Positions 45,523 to 56,192 of a stretch of 64,000 nucleotides of DNA are shown here, in pieces. Under the pieces are notes generated by a model. The model was not told the origin of the DNA, ran no database searches, and worked only from the letters and a program-made list of their open reading frames with translations. The DNA comes from Paragyromitra xinjiangensis (Eukaryota > Ascomycota > Pezizomycetes > Pezizales > Discinaceae), in contig JBCAMK010000018.1 of assembly GCA_038503065.1 (NCBI GenBank), positions 372,001 through 436,000 of the forward strand, in the 5' to 3' direction. Both the position numbers and the translations under genes were made by a program. Numbering within the stretch: position 1 is the first letter of the stretch; every line of letters begins with the position of its first letter.

Positions 45523-46361
45523 TCAGTCTTCAAAAAAAGCCCCCTGGGCGGGGGAGCTATAATCTGCTTCTTCCACATCTTCGTGATCTTCTTCCACAAA
45601 GACGTTGCGCGGTTGCCAGGGCGCATCACTTCCCTCTCGAACATTATCAAAAATCAACTTGATAAAATCCACACGATCATTTCCCACAAAAAGATTAAGA
45701 AAGTTCTCGCTCTGCTTAAATTTGTTCAGCGCCCATGCCGCATACTTCCCCAGGTACTCCAATAGCTGATCCATCTCCTCCCGCTCGGGCAGGTTCTCAA
45801 AAGTGTACTTGAAAAGCTGCACAAACTCTTCAATCTCCTTATCCCACAAAGAATAGCTAATGCGAACAATATGTGCGGTGATCTTACTAAACGCGATCTC
45901 CTTAAGTTGTGGGATGTTGTACATATCAGCGAAAACGTAGAGCTTTGCGTTTGGTAGCAGCTGTTCAGATGACGGAGGTCCCTCTTCATTATCATCGTCG
46001 TCCCCCCACCCCGAACATTTCGGCTCTTTCTTTAGCTCTGGGTAATCTCCGGTGTAGCAGAACTCTAGAAATTGACACATTGTCTCTTCAGACACATGCG
46101 CCATGTCCATACTCCCTTCCTGCCCTTCTTTCATCTCGTTGAAGACGTGTCCTCGAAGCTCTCGCGAGATCTCACCGAGGAGCTCTTTGTGTACGCGAAA
46201 TGGCTTACGGGATGGGCCTGTTCGCAGGGTGAACATCTCAGATGAGAGGAAACTGGTCGTGGGGAGGCCTATTAGTTAGATAAGATTGATGCTTTATGGT
46301 TTTTACTGGGAGGCTGATACCTCTTGTAGGAGCATGGGAGGCGTTTGCTTGCTTCTGCCAT
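45523..46361 (-). CDS. BTB/POZ domain protein, paralogue 1
   Basis: Two exons, 46361-46321 and 46252-45523, give 256 residues. Exon 1 encodes MAEASKRLPCSYK. The acceptor GACCAG before 46252 restores the frame; the nearer TAG at 46269 would not. The BTB core shows SEMFTLRTGPSRKPFRVHKE, then ELRGHVFNEMKEG and SEETMCQFLEFCYTGDY, followed by an acidic insert (GDDDDNEEG) and a helical C-terminal region. BTB domains mediate dimerisation and often act as Cul3 adaptors, but no partner domain is present here. It is 44% or so identical by eye to the gene at 47072, in the same orientation, so the pair is a tandem duplication. Confidence 0.82.
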
Positions 46362-47071
46362 TCCTTCTGTGTGTTTTTGTAGGTGTATGTATATGTAGAA
46401 AAGAAACTTCAGATAGCGCGGGTATGCGGTTTAAATCGAGTGCCCACTGTCAGTTGGAAAAGAGTTTGGGGTTTCATAACATCGGGTTCATCTGGTTCTT
46501 GTGTAACATAATAAGTTAGGCAACCATAGGATTGTTGGTTCATAGGATCTCACCCTGATCTCGTTTCCAGCCCCATACATGTAGAGCCTAATCTCACCCA
46601 ATATATCATGGATTATAAATCAATGCTAACCCCAACGTGAGGTTTGCTGCAGGTAAGGGCGAGGCCCTGTAGGGTACGGAATTGCTCGTGGTCTACCATA
46701 AGTATCTGAAAGTGCCTTTTGAGGGTAATAGCTTTTGATTCGCCCCGCGGCAACGCTTCACGGTCTGGTTGGCCATACCCCTGTCTTTGGGTACTTTTTT
46801 TTCCTTTAATAATGGGTTTGTTCTAAAGTACACTATTTCGAGAAAAGGATAGACCCTTTATGGCTATTCATACTACGTTTTAGGTACTTATGGTAGAACA
46901 CAAGTACATATGGAATCATGGGCGATATAAATTTGGTTGGTCGATAGGTATTGTAGACGTCTCTTTCCCTGCTACCCATCTATAGAACCCTAAAGAAGTT
47001 TAGGCGCGAAGTCACTAGCTACAAGCAGCACAACCCCGAGCTATTCTAACACCTCTCCAATTATAGTCTGT
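46362..47071. other. Spacer between the BTB paralogues
   Basis: AT-rich sequence containing the promoter of paralogue 1 and the 3' end of paralogue 2. No other feature could be supported. Confidence 0.45.
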
Positions 47072-47787
47072 TTACGACCATGGTATACTACCCCTCCGAA
47101 GGTTACCCAAAATCAGCGCAATGAAATCCGTACGATCATTCCCCATAAAGAGGTTAAGGAAGCACTTATCCTCCCTTAAAGTTTCCAAAGCCCAGGCCGC
47201 GTACTTTGCCAATAGCCTCAACAGCGGATCCGCCACCTCCAGTTCCGGCAGATCCTCAAACGCACGCTCAAAAAGTCGAACAAACACCTTAATTTCCGGC
47301 TCATCTATATCATAACTGACCTCACGAATTCCTTTTTCGATCTTTGTAAACGCGAGGTCTTTGAGATTTTGGATATTGTACATGTCGCCGAGGATATAGA
47401 GCTCCGTATTAGGGAGTAATTGCTGGGACGGTAGGTATGGTTTCCCGTCTGCCTCGTTTACAAGTTGTGAATAATCGCCTGTATAGCAAAACTCCAGAAA
47501 CTGGCCCATCGTCTCCTCGGATACATGCGCCATATCCATACTCTCTTCGTGTCCCTCCTTCATCCCGTTGAAGACATGTCTTCGTAGCTCTAGTGAGAGG
47601 TTGGCAAGAAGTTGTTTATGCACACTGAAGGGCTTGAGAAGTGGACCTGCTCGTAGAGTGAAAACCTCGGACGATATAAGCCTAATAACGCAAAAACAAA
47701 TCAGCTAAATAGTAATTTCTCAGAGGCTTTCCTTGCGGTTTGATACCTCACGTAGGGACAGGGAAAGCGCCCGTCTACTGCTGCCAT
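47072..47787 (-). CDS. BTB/POZ domain protein, paralogue 2
   Basis: Two exons, 47787-47747 and 47681-47072, give 216 residues. The 41-nt first exon (MAAVDGRFPCPYV) has the same length and phase as in paralogue 1. The BTB part reads SSEVFTLRAGPLLKPFSVHK, ELRRHVFNGMKEG and SEETMGQFLEFCYTGDY. The acidic insert of paralogue 1 is mostly missing, and the C-terminus stops about 25 residues earlier (RRGSIPWS). Function is unknown beyond protein-protein interaction by the BTB fold. Confidence 0.82.
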
Positions 47788-47929
47788 TTCTTTGTCGAGT
47801 TTGGTCTATCTGCGTGAATGCCCGAGAGAAAGATCAAAGTTGGACCGATATAGGCAAGTGAAGTGCCTGAGAGATTCGCTGGGCAACTCAGTTAAATACT
47901 CCATCAACCCCACACTTCAGGCAGTCATA

Positions 47930-48221
47930 CTCAAGCCGCCGTTTTGAAGTGACTTACCTGAAAAGGCAAGAATCGGTGATTTGGGCCATTCCATTGGCTA
48001 AAGGAATACTTGGCAGTCTTCAAGATCTCGCTTGGCATCTTTTCCCCACCATTTCGATACTCTTTCCCCATAGAGCTCTTTAGGCGTGGATTTTAAGGGA
48101 GATACTACCATATTCTAGCTTCTCGTATCTGGTTATTTCATATTCCCACTGCTTCGAAGTTTTTGGCCGGAGAACAAGAAACTTCCTTATCAGGTAAGTC
48201 ACTTCAAAACGGCACCTTGAG
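47930..48221. mobile_element. TA-target MITE family C, copy 2 (292 bp)
   Basis: The ends read CTCAAGCCGCCGTTTTGAAG and, inward from the right, CTCAAGGTGCCGTTTTGAAG, then TGACTTACCTGA in both. The left flank is TA (47928-47929) and the right is CA, a decayed duplication. It shares the CCGCCGTTTT..AAGT terminal motif with the copy at 16705-16981. Confidence 0.7.
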
Positions 48222-48338
48222 CAGATTTGTTGGTTCATATGGTCTCACTCGACGTTAGTTCCAGATTGGAAATACTAAGCATGTTTGAATTTCATGACTA
48301 CAGCGTCAGAAAGGGGTGCGATTGGTACGACATTTTTA

Positions 48339-48440
48339 CAGTATTCCAAAAAAAAGCTGTATCAATTCCGCAGTGCTACGCAATTCATCAACAATTGTAG
48401 CAGCGCTCCGGAATTAATCTAGCCTTTTCCAAAAATACAG
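48339..48440. mobile_element. Small hairpin MITE, about 102 bp
   Basis: Imperfect inverted arms (CAGTATTCC...AATTCCGCAGTGCTACG and, from the right, CTGTATTTTTGG...AATTCCGGAGCGCTG) with TA on both sides (48337-48338, 48441-48442). The arms are diverged, so this is an old copy. Confidence 0.5.
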
Positions 48441-48755
48441 TAGTAGATACACCTTATTCTCTGATACCGTACATGTACTAAACTTCGACAGAGCACCCGC
48501 CTATGGGTTCTAATAGCGATCTCGTACCATATAAAATCCCGTAAATACCGAACTATAGTAGTCCACAAAATCGCTCGATATAAATACGTTGAGTGAAAGC
48601 GTTTTAATCTCCTTAGCTTCTACGGATTTCCCCCAAATATAAATCCTTGTGGAAGGCCTTGTGCCAAGCCAGGGCAAGGGCTCTTTACCAACACGTGCCC
48701 CACCTTAAACCCACGTTATCAATATCCCACCCCCCAACGCGTCTCCAAGCTCCAA

Positions 48756-49180
48756 ATGTCCTCCCGCAACATCACCACCGGCGCAGAGCCAGAGAAGTCT
48801 TTCTTCGAACGTAAATGCCATCCCCTCTGCTAGTGTCTAAAACAACAGGCTGACAAGCAAACACAACCAGAGCAAAGAGACCAGCTAGTCTCCGAGATTG
48901 CATTATCACTCGAACATGTCCTCATGAACATGAACCTCCTGAACCGATCTCTCGAGGGAGTCATTGCTGTTCGTGCCTTCTCGCTCATGGAGGTAGGAGA
49001 GCTTCAATTAACGAATGGCAGGTCGGGAAAGAATTTGAGTCGGTTGAGGCCCTCTGGTCACAGTTTGAGAACGTCATGGGTAAAGACCCAGAGGAAGCCA
49101 GGGAAGATGATGAAGATGAGGGGGAAGAGACTACATTGCGGGAAATGGAGGATAGGCGTGGGAAGCAGCCGGTTCGATAA
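48756..49180 (+). CDS. dad1: DASH complex subunit Dad1
   Basis: Three exons, 48756-48810, 48871-48968 and 49022-49180, give 103 residues. The core reads FFEQQRDQLVSEIALSLEHV, LMNMNLLNRSLEGVIAVGKE and FESVEALWSQFENVMGK, the Dad1 signature. The C-terminus is acidic. The second intron (53 nt) has a GTTCGT donor; phase and protein match support it. Reading through it gives an unrelated sequence. Dad1 is a core DASH/Dam1 ring component. With DAD3 11 kb away, the window holds two subunits of the same complex. Confidence 0.9.
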
Positions 49181-49496
49181 TGAGGGGTGGTATTTTGTCC
49201 CGGTGGGATTTTGTTCTTACCTTGATACCGTAGGGTAGACTTCTCTTAATGAATCTTTGGCTTGAGGATATTAGGACTACTAGCGCAGGTCAAAGTGAGA
49301 GAATGTGGGTGTTAGGGGTTGTCAGTATCCTCGTCCTGAATAGCATAATAATGGTTAAGACTTCTCCTAATTATAACATCGCGATACCCCCAGGGTAGAT
49401 GGCGATGAGAACTTCCAAATACACTACACTACACAACATTCCCAACATCAGACTCAATAGCTCACATCACACCCATTACTTTCCGCAGCTTATCCA
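49181..49496. other. Spacer between convergent DAD1 and IFI-like genes
   Basis: Carries only the 3' regions of the two genes as far as I can see. Confidence 0.5.
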
Positions 49497-50156
49497 TTAC
49501 CTCCCTACCCCCGCAAACACGCACACAATCACCGTAAAAATCGTAGCAATGATCACACCGGAAATCGCTGCAATTGACTGTAGCCTTCCCATCATTGCCA
49601 CTGACGTCAAGAACGCAAATAAACTTCCCAACGGGGTAAAAGCACCGTACGCATACGACTGCCACGCTGCCGCGACGGAACCTATAAGGCATTAGTCTTG
49701 TCCAGCAGGGGGAATAAAATAAAATAGAACATACCAATCATAACTCCTCTTGCCCCAAACCCCAGTTTATGAGCCACCAGCACGTAAACCAAGAAAAACA
49801 CAACCAGCCAACTCATCCACAATGTGACAGCTTCTACAGCAGATACCACGACCATTAGAAACCTCAACCGACCAAAGCAGAGCCGAGAATCAAGGGAACA
49901 CTCAACGGGGAGTCTTCAACCAGCTCAACATTGAATAGTACCAGTACATCAGCTCCTTCGACTCCAGAGCTTGATACCATAACATGAACCTTCCAGGTTC
50001 CAGTCCCTGATACCATTCCAAGACAGTGCTAGCAACATGTCGCACATCCTGCGCTCCTTGAACGAGAAACTCCTTCCTAACCGCCAAATTCTGATCCGAT
50101 AAGCTCTCCGCAAGGAATTCCTGGAAATTGAAAGGTGGCGCCGGGGGCTGGTTCAT
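49497..50156 (-). CDS. IFI6/IFI27 (ISG12)-like small membrane protein
   Basis: Three exons, 50156-49930, 49862-49735 and 49681-49497, give 179 residues. Residues 1-75 are soluble with several Trp/Tyr. Then come a membrane span (FLMVVVSAVEAVTLWMSWLV to VYVLVAHK), the family core LGFGARGVMIGSVAAAWQSY and GSLFAFLTSVAMMG, and a final hydrophobic helix (ISGVIIATIFTVIVCVFAGV). The Gly/Ala-rich core with GS-AA--QS spacing is typical of the Ifi-6-16 family. Animal members lie in mitochondria or ER and affect apoptosis; fungal members are uncharacterised. The ATG at 50156 was chosen over 50276 because the upstream part is not conserved-looking. Intron 1 has a weak GTTGAG donor. Confidence 0.72.
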
Positions 50157-51638
50157 GATTCCAATCTTGCAGTTCCAGGCGAAATGGTAGATAAACCTAA
50201 ATGTTACAGCGAACTTTGGGTTTCCGTTAATTGAAAAGGTGGAGTTAAGAGTCGGAAGGAAGCTGCCAGCACGCACACGTGTTATGCGAATAGCAGCTTA
50301 GAGGTAAACTTAAGATGTTTTACTGGGCGCCTAAAATGGACAACCCATTTTGCATGCGAGCCAATTAGAGGCTCTGCTGCGGCATCCATACATACCCGCG
50401 ATTTCTGTGCTCTAGTGGTTCTCGCTTCGAGCTCAGCTTCTCACCGAAGGAGATACAGAAGGGTGGGGTTCCAACATGCGCAAGGACTTGAGCTTATGAA
50501 ACCATGCTCCGTAAATCTCCGTGTAAATCCAGGAGCTGTGCTAGGAATAGCCAAGGAAGGCCAAACGTCACAGGATAGCCAGGGTATATAGAAGACAAGA
50601 TAGCCGTGAAGTAGGGAGCTGATTTAGCTAAGCTACATGTATGTCTACACGTATGGTGTGGAGGAAGGTGGACTTCCCCAAGAAAAGAGACTATTAACTG
50701 ATAGCTACAAGACTTTAGCAATTCTTCAGCTAGGCTTGCAGAATGGTTAACTTACAAACAAAAAAATTGAAGTTTCCATCCTAGCTACTCTACTCGGCGG
50801 AAATTTAAGTGTTCGGACGCCAAGACGCCAAGGACCATAACGCAACGTTTCTTGGCGTCCGAATACTTAAATTTCCTCCGAGTACATGTAGTGATTACAC
50901 TTTACGCGTGTAGGTAAATTCCTCGTCATACCACTCCCGCTCTTATCAAATCATACTACTACATGTAGTAAAGTGCAGCCTTGATCAAATTCAGCACTTC
51001 CATCATATCTACATACATAATTTCCAAGATGATACAGGATACAAAAACACAGATCGATACAAAATGGGATTACTTTAAGTAGTAGATATAAAATCCAAGG
51101 AGTAAAAAAAAATTAAAAAATACTCCGCCGACGCCTCTTCCATTCCCACGATGCGTTAACTCTTCACGAAAAACCAAGACAAGCCCCCCCTCCCTCACCT
51201 AATACAGATAAGTACATACATATCGATATAAAGAATCCAACCATCAACACCTCTTGTCGTGCATTACATGAATCAATAGCTCCAATTGCATCTTGACACG
51301 TTAGGATTCGTGCGCGACATGATTCGTTTCCAAGCCCTGCTTGGCTGGGAACTTTTCTTCGTCCCCCTCACTTGAGCTTTTCCCACGTACTCCACTCCCG
51401 CTGCATGCAAGTCTTCCCAAAAGAAAAAAAAAAAAAGAAGTAGAGGTTACGCAGATAACGATCCCACAAAAAAAAAGGGAAAAAAAAAAAACAACCGGAT
51501 GAAAGGAAAATATGTAAGAAAAAAAAAGATGACAAAGGGGACACAGGTATGCGCGATGACTGAACGCATAAGTGCATGGATGATAAAAAGGTAATATGAA
51601 AGAAAGGAAAAACGGTAGCAGCCTCAGGCCGGGGCTGT
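50157..51638. other. Intergenic region between the IFI-like gene and RHO4
   Basis: It contains a short perfect-ended hairpin element at 50793-50882. A/T-rich sequence with poly-A stretches (51100-51130, 51420-51530) precedes the RHO4 stop codon on the minus strand and is likely its 3' untranslated region. No coding frame is supported. Confidence 0.5.
50793..50882. mobile_element. Hairpin MITE, 90 bp, TA target duplication
   Basis: The 32-base arms read CTCGGCGGAAATTTAAGTG and, from the right, CTCGGAGGAAATTTAAGTA, both continuing TTCGGACGCCAAG. Only two mismatches were seen. TA flanks lie at 50791-50792 and 50883-50884. The loop is about 26 bases. It has no coding capacity and could fold fully into a hairpin. 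Confidence 0.78.
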
Positions 51639-52543
51639 CTACAAAATCGTGCACTTCTTCTTCTTCTTCTTTGCTTTGCTTTTCGCATCGCCAACCGCCA
51701 TATCCATCGCCAAATCAAAGACTTCGTGTACACCGACCATCTCTTTGCTGCTGCACTCTGCATATCGTGCTCCCATTCGTTTTGCCACCTCTTCGCCTTG
51801 TAGTTGTGTTACTGGGGTCATGCCGTGTGTCTTTAGAAGCTCGATAACATTCCTGTTCTTGCGGAGATCTGTTTTAAGGCCAACGAGGACAACAGGGGTT
51901 GACGGACAGAAGTGGAGAACTTCAGGGTACCACTGGAGGTAGACAAAATATGTAAGCTCGACACGTCTCCGGGAAAAGCGGGGGAAGGGGGGGGTAAATG
52001 TTACCTTGTCCAGCACGTTTTCTAGTGAGTGGGGCGAATCTATGGCAAAGCAGACGAATAGGACGTCAGTCTCGGGGTATGATAATGGTCGTAGACGATC
52101 GTATTCTTCTTGTCCGGCTGTATCCCATAACGCTAGCTCAACTGTTTTGCCACTTGATTCATGTGTTTTATGTGTGATGTAGTTTTCGAAGACGGTAGGT
52201 ACGTATTTCTGTTGAAGTCAGCAAACAATCACTGATTGCGATAAGGGAGGGGGGGCACGAACCTCTGGGAAGTATCCTTGCGAATATGATATTAGAAGGC
52301 ATGTCTTTCCACATCCACCATCGCCAACGACAACGAGCTTTTTAGAGTATGAGGGTGTGACGCCAGGAGTCGTGGCGCCTGTTGAGCGAGAGGCTCGGGA
52401 TACTGTTGTTGATGGATCTGACATCATGCTGGCTGGTGTACCGCTGCAGGAAGGTGTAAACAAAGTGAGCTGACAAAGGTGGGCGCCAAGGGGTTATAGA
52501 CTTACATTCTGGAATGTGCGTTTGGCCAGCTAGAGGTACTCAT
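51639..52543 (-). CDS. rho4: Rho-family GTPase, Rho4 type
   Basis: Four exons, 52543-52506, 52443-52263, 52208-52005 and 51932-51639, give 238 residues. A 45-residue Ser/Thr-rich N-terminal extension precedes the G domain, as in fungal Rho4. The motifs are G1 GDGGCGKT (53-60), effector [10 protein letters not shown]3 [11 protein letters not shown]4-type LKTD and G5 ECSSKE. The Rho insert region follows G4. A polybasic run (KAKKKKKK) precedes the CaaX box CTIL, whose final Leu predicts geranylgeranylation. In moulds Rho4 acts at the plasma membrane and septum in actin-ring assembly and septation. Exon 1 ([12 protein letters not shown]) joins in phase with a GTAAGT donor. Confidence 0.93.
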
Positions 52544-53552
52544 CGTTGTGTAAATGCTAGACCGGAGCGATAAAAGACAAGAAACAGAGTGATGCCTGCC
52601 TGAGCTAACTAGTAGGTTGGGCGCGGGCTAGTAGGAATATATATATATATATTATATATGTAATGGATATATATGTATGGGAAAGCTTGCAGAAGCAATT
52701 GAGTCCCGTTTGCAGCGAAAGGATAAACGCCCGGACTAGCAGATCGTAAGTTCAAGAAACCGAGATTTGAAGAGTCTGAGAAACCGATGGTTTGAAGGTG
52801 AATAGAAAGTTTGCGACGGGTGGCAGAGTTGATGATGATGATGGAGGAGGGGGCAGATGAGCGTTTTGAAGAAGGTTTATCCGTTGGGACAGGTCCTGCA
52901 AATCACAACAACACAACACAGTGAGTTGTTGCCGCAGCAACGCCAAGCTCTCGGGAGCCAAGTCGCGAGCTCCCGCGATGCTGCCAATAACCGAAAAGCT
53001 CGGGACATGGCGTCATAGAGCTCTAAAATAAGAAATAATAGGGATAATAGGCAGCAGAGATTGTGGATCCTTGTTTTCGATAGATCAATGATTCGCTTCA
53101 TTGGTTCCGAGATCGTAGATGAGACAATCACTCCAGGGTCTGAACTGCTATCATCCTTGTCAAACACGCGGGGACGATATGTCAACAGCGAAGCCCATCG
53201 AAGAAATCCTAGAATTCAGTCAAACATTGCCACCAAGTGCGTGCTTTGTTATGATCGACCAGGAACCACACTATCTGACGTGAGGGGTAAGATGCCCAAT
53301 CTCTCGATAGTGGAATAGACCCAGGCTTAATTGATTAAAGCTTTGCTTGGCTTTTAAACCCCCACCAAACTCTCAGGATCTTGGAACGGGTCATAATTCC
53401 GGGTTGCGACTTTCTGTCATGCTGCATCAAACGATCACTTGATTCGGAGAAGCGCAGGCACCACCTTAACCACTGTCAAGCCCCACATGCTCTGGCATCT
53501 TATAAACAACATTGTTCATCAAATCGTGTAACTCATATCTCTCATAAAAACA
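52544..53552. other. Intergenic region upstream of RHO4
   Basis: Includes the RHO4 promoter and leader, a short TA microsatellite (about 52638-52670), and the transporter 3' region. No supported gene. Confidence 0.5.
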
Positions 53553-56192
53553 TCAAAACTTCCTCATCCCTATACTCTCAACCCTCTCCACTGTTAATCC
53601 ATCTGCCTTTTCCATCTCCAGCTCCTCGTTCTTCCTCTTTGCATCTCCTCCTTGTCTCTCCAGAATTCCAAAAAGCCTATCCATTTCCTCCAACGAGAGC
53701 CCTTTGGTTTCAGGCACGCAAAAGAACGACCACACGCCCATCAAGATCATCAAAGATGCAAAGAAGAAATACGTCCCATAACCGAGACTTGTGATCATGT
53801 ATCTAGATGAGAAAAATCGGTCAGCAAGGAAATCCCAATGGCTGGGAAGATCAGCGGGCATTACGGAGTTGTGCGAGAAATTATGAAAGACCAAAGCCAT
53901 TGGTCGGCTGTGGTTATTGCAACACTATAGAGATGCGTTAGATGCATCTCTGCTTCCAGAAATAGATAATGAAATCACATACCACAACATACGGATGCTA
54001 ATTGGAAATATTTCAGAACTGTGGCCAACAGGGGATGAGTGAGCTCGATGCGAAGCGAATTATAAGATCAAGGGGTAGTATACCAATAGACCTATCACAT
54101 AGAATTACTTAGTTAAATGCTTATAGCAAAGATGCCAAAAGTGGATTCCACCTACCCAAGTTGTGCCTTGCCAAGTCATACAGTAAATCTATCGAGTCCT
54201 ACCTGTAAGTCGAAATTACGGATCCAAGGTAACCACAAACCAGAGTCATACCAATCCATACAGATACACACAAACCATCGCGATGTAACCCCAAGCACTC
54301 TTCGTAAATTCACCCTTAGCAGCTGCTGTTGTCGGATCCGCTTTCATGACATAGCCACCAATATACCACCTTTCCGAGAAAGTCAGCCATCCTTCAACCC
54401 TGACAGAACCTAGGAGATCAAAACATACATTGGAAGACTACCCACAAATGCGCCATATATCAAAGCCTTCCGCCTCCCTACCCTTTCAGCTATCCAGACT
54501 GAAAATATCACCATACCTAAGGTTTTTGCAATTCCATAACAGCCTGTTGCAAACAGTTTCGTTGAGGTTCCCGTTAGACCGAGGGTTTCAAATATACGGG
54601 GTGAGTAATAGGTAAGTATCTTATCCATTATCTTCGTGTTAGTAGCGAAAACCGAATAGACATAAGCAACGCCTCAGTATGGATGACAAACATTAACGCC
54701 TGTCAAATTCTGGCAAGCCATCAGTAGAAGCCCAATGCCAATACGATTACGATTCCCCTTAAGAGTCATCTCCTTCAATCTAACACGAGCATCAGCACCA
54801 AACCCAATTCTATGCGATTAGCACACTCTCAAACTATCATCACCCACTTTGATTTTAAAGAGTTCCCCCCAGACTTAGCCCTCTCGAACTCGATCTGTTC
54901 CTTAATACCACTGAGCTCCTCCGCGATGTATTCATGATCCCCCGGTAGATTCCGTAAATAAACCAAATTCTTCCTTGCTTGATCCCAATCATCCATTTGG
55001 CAAAGCCAACGAGGAGACTCAGGAGCAAATAGCGACACGACCAAAAGTAGTACCCCTGGGACCAATTGGAGCCCTACCGGAATAAGCCACTGTTTTGGTC
55101 CTACCGGGCTTATGGTTCTGTCCACGATATAATTTATCCAAAATCCCTGTTTAGGATAAAACCCGTCAATTAAATGTCTCACACTCAAACGATACGCTTT
55201 TGGGGGTTATGTGCTAACCAGCATGCCTCCGGCTTGACTTAACACTTCAAACACCCCCACTAATCGCCCGCGAATACTAGGTGGTGAGGTTTCCGCGATG
55301 TAAACAGCTACGGGTATCAGCTTGGGACTCTATCTAAAATAAAATACAAACTAGCTCTGTGCTCGGGAAACTGAAATAACTTACGAACAATCAAGGAAGC
55401 ACTACCGATGGCAAGACCAGTTATTGCCCGGCCAGCGTAGATCAAAGATAATCGTCCAGCGGCAGCGGTCTATCGAAAAATTAGATGTTTAATCCTCCAC
55501 CTGGTTTACATAGGTTTCAGGTTTTTGGATTTTTAGGTTACCATTATGGCTGCACCTAAACAAAATACCACCGAAGCCAAAGTCATTCCTTTTTTGCGTC
55601 CAAATTTCTCTACAAGGGGAAATGTTAAGAGGGCTCCGAGAACACATCCGGCTTGGAATGTTGAAACAATGTTTCCTGAGAAATTAGTTAGGTAACACTT
55701 TCTAATTAAAAATTGTGAAAAGTTAGATACATACCAGACAGCGTATCGCGTTCATGCTGGCTTTGTATATCCAGCCCAAAATCACGCTGTTGATGAAGGA
55801 TCAGTAAGCCAATCCTCTCTCTTGATACTTGGAATAACTAGGGTATGAAGCACCTTAAATGATTCAAGTGCTTGTGTGCCACCTATGAAAGCCGTGTCGA
55901 ACCTGTATTACACTAACATATTAGCTCAACTGCTGCAACTTATCCGTCACCATTTGCCCAACTTGGGTCGTACCCCACTGCTACAGCAGACATCGATACT
56001 CCGAAAGCTTCATCATGTCAGCTCAATCAGGGAAGATCCTAGGGAGCCATGCTGGATCAAGCCTTGAGGGGTGGCCAGACACGGCTCCGCTTACTATCAA
56101 TTACTAGCCAGAATAGTAATCTCACCTAATAATTGCACTTTCCAGTTCCTAACCTCCTTCGGGTCATTTGTGTTTTCGACATGAAAAACCAT
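53553..56192 (-). CDS. MFS sugar/quinate-type transporter, 16 exons
   Basis: Exons: 56192-56126, 56007-55974, 55902-55854, 55786-55735, 55675-55542, 55469-55385, 55307-55219, 55146-54848, 54809-54692, 54619-54429, 54369-54252, 54188-54156, 54091-54084, 54018-53983, 53924-53865, 53802-53553. They sum to 1,623 nt, 540 residues. Sugar-porter motifs are clear: [11 protein letters not shown] in TM1, EKFGRKKG between TM2 and TM3, [15 protein letters not shown] after TM4, PESPRWL after TM6, NLTGVNILTYYSP in TM7, [21 protein letters not shown] and [15 protein letters not shown] after TM12. This is proton-symport MFS uptake at the plasma membrane; the substrate (hexose, disaccharide or quinate) cannot be told. 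Exon 13 is only 8 nt. Several introns are short (38 nt at 54810-54847). Either TM7 acceptor, at 54619 or 54631, keeps the frame. Confidence 0.87.

Larger units (their letters stand above)
47788..48755. other. Spacer with two small TA-target elements
   Basis: Between the BTB paralogue 2 start and DAD1, this region carries MITE C copy 2 (47930-48221) and a smaller hairpin element (48339-48440). Outside these only promoter sequence is expected. Confidence 0.55.

Noticed and set aside
46253..46269. Use of the first TAG acceptor in BTB paralogue 1
   Set aside because: It shifts the frame and gives a stop after ten codons. The next acceptor, CAG before 46252, restores similarity to paralogue 2.
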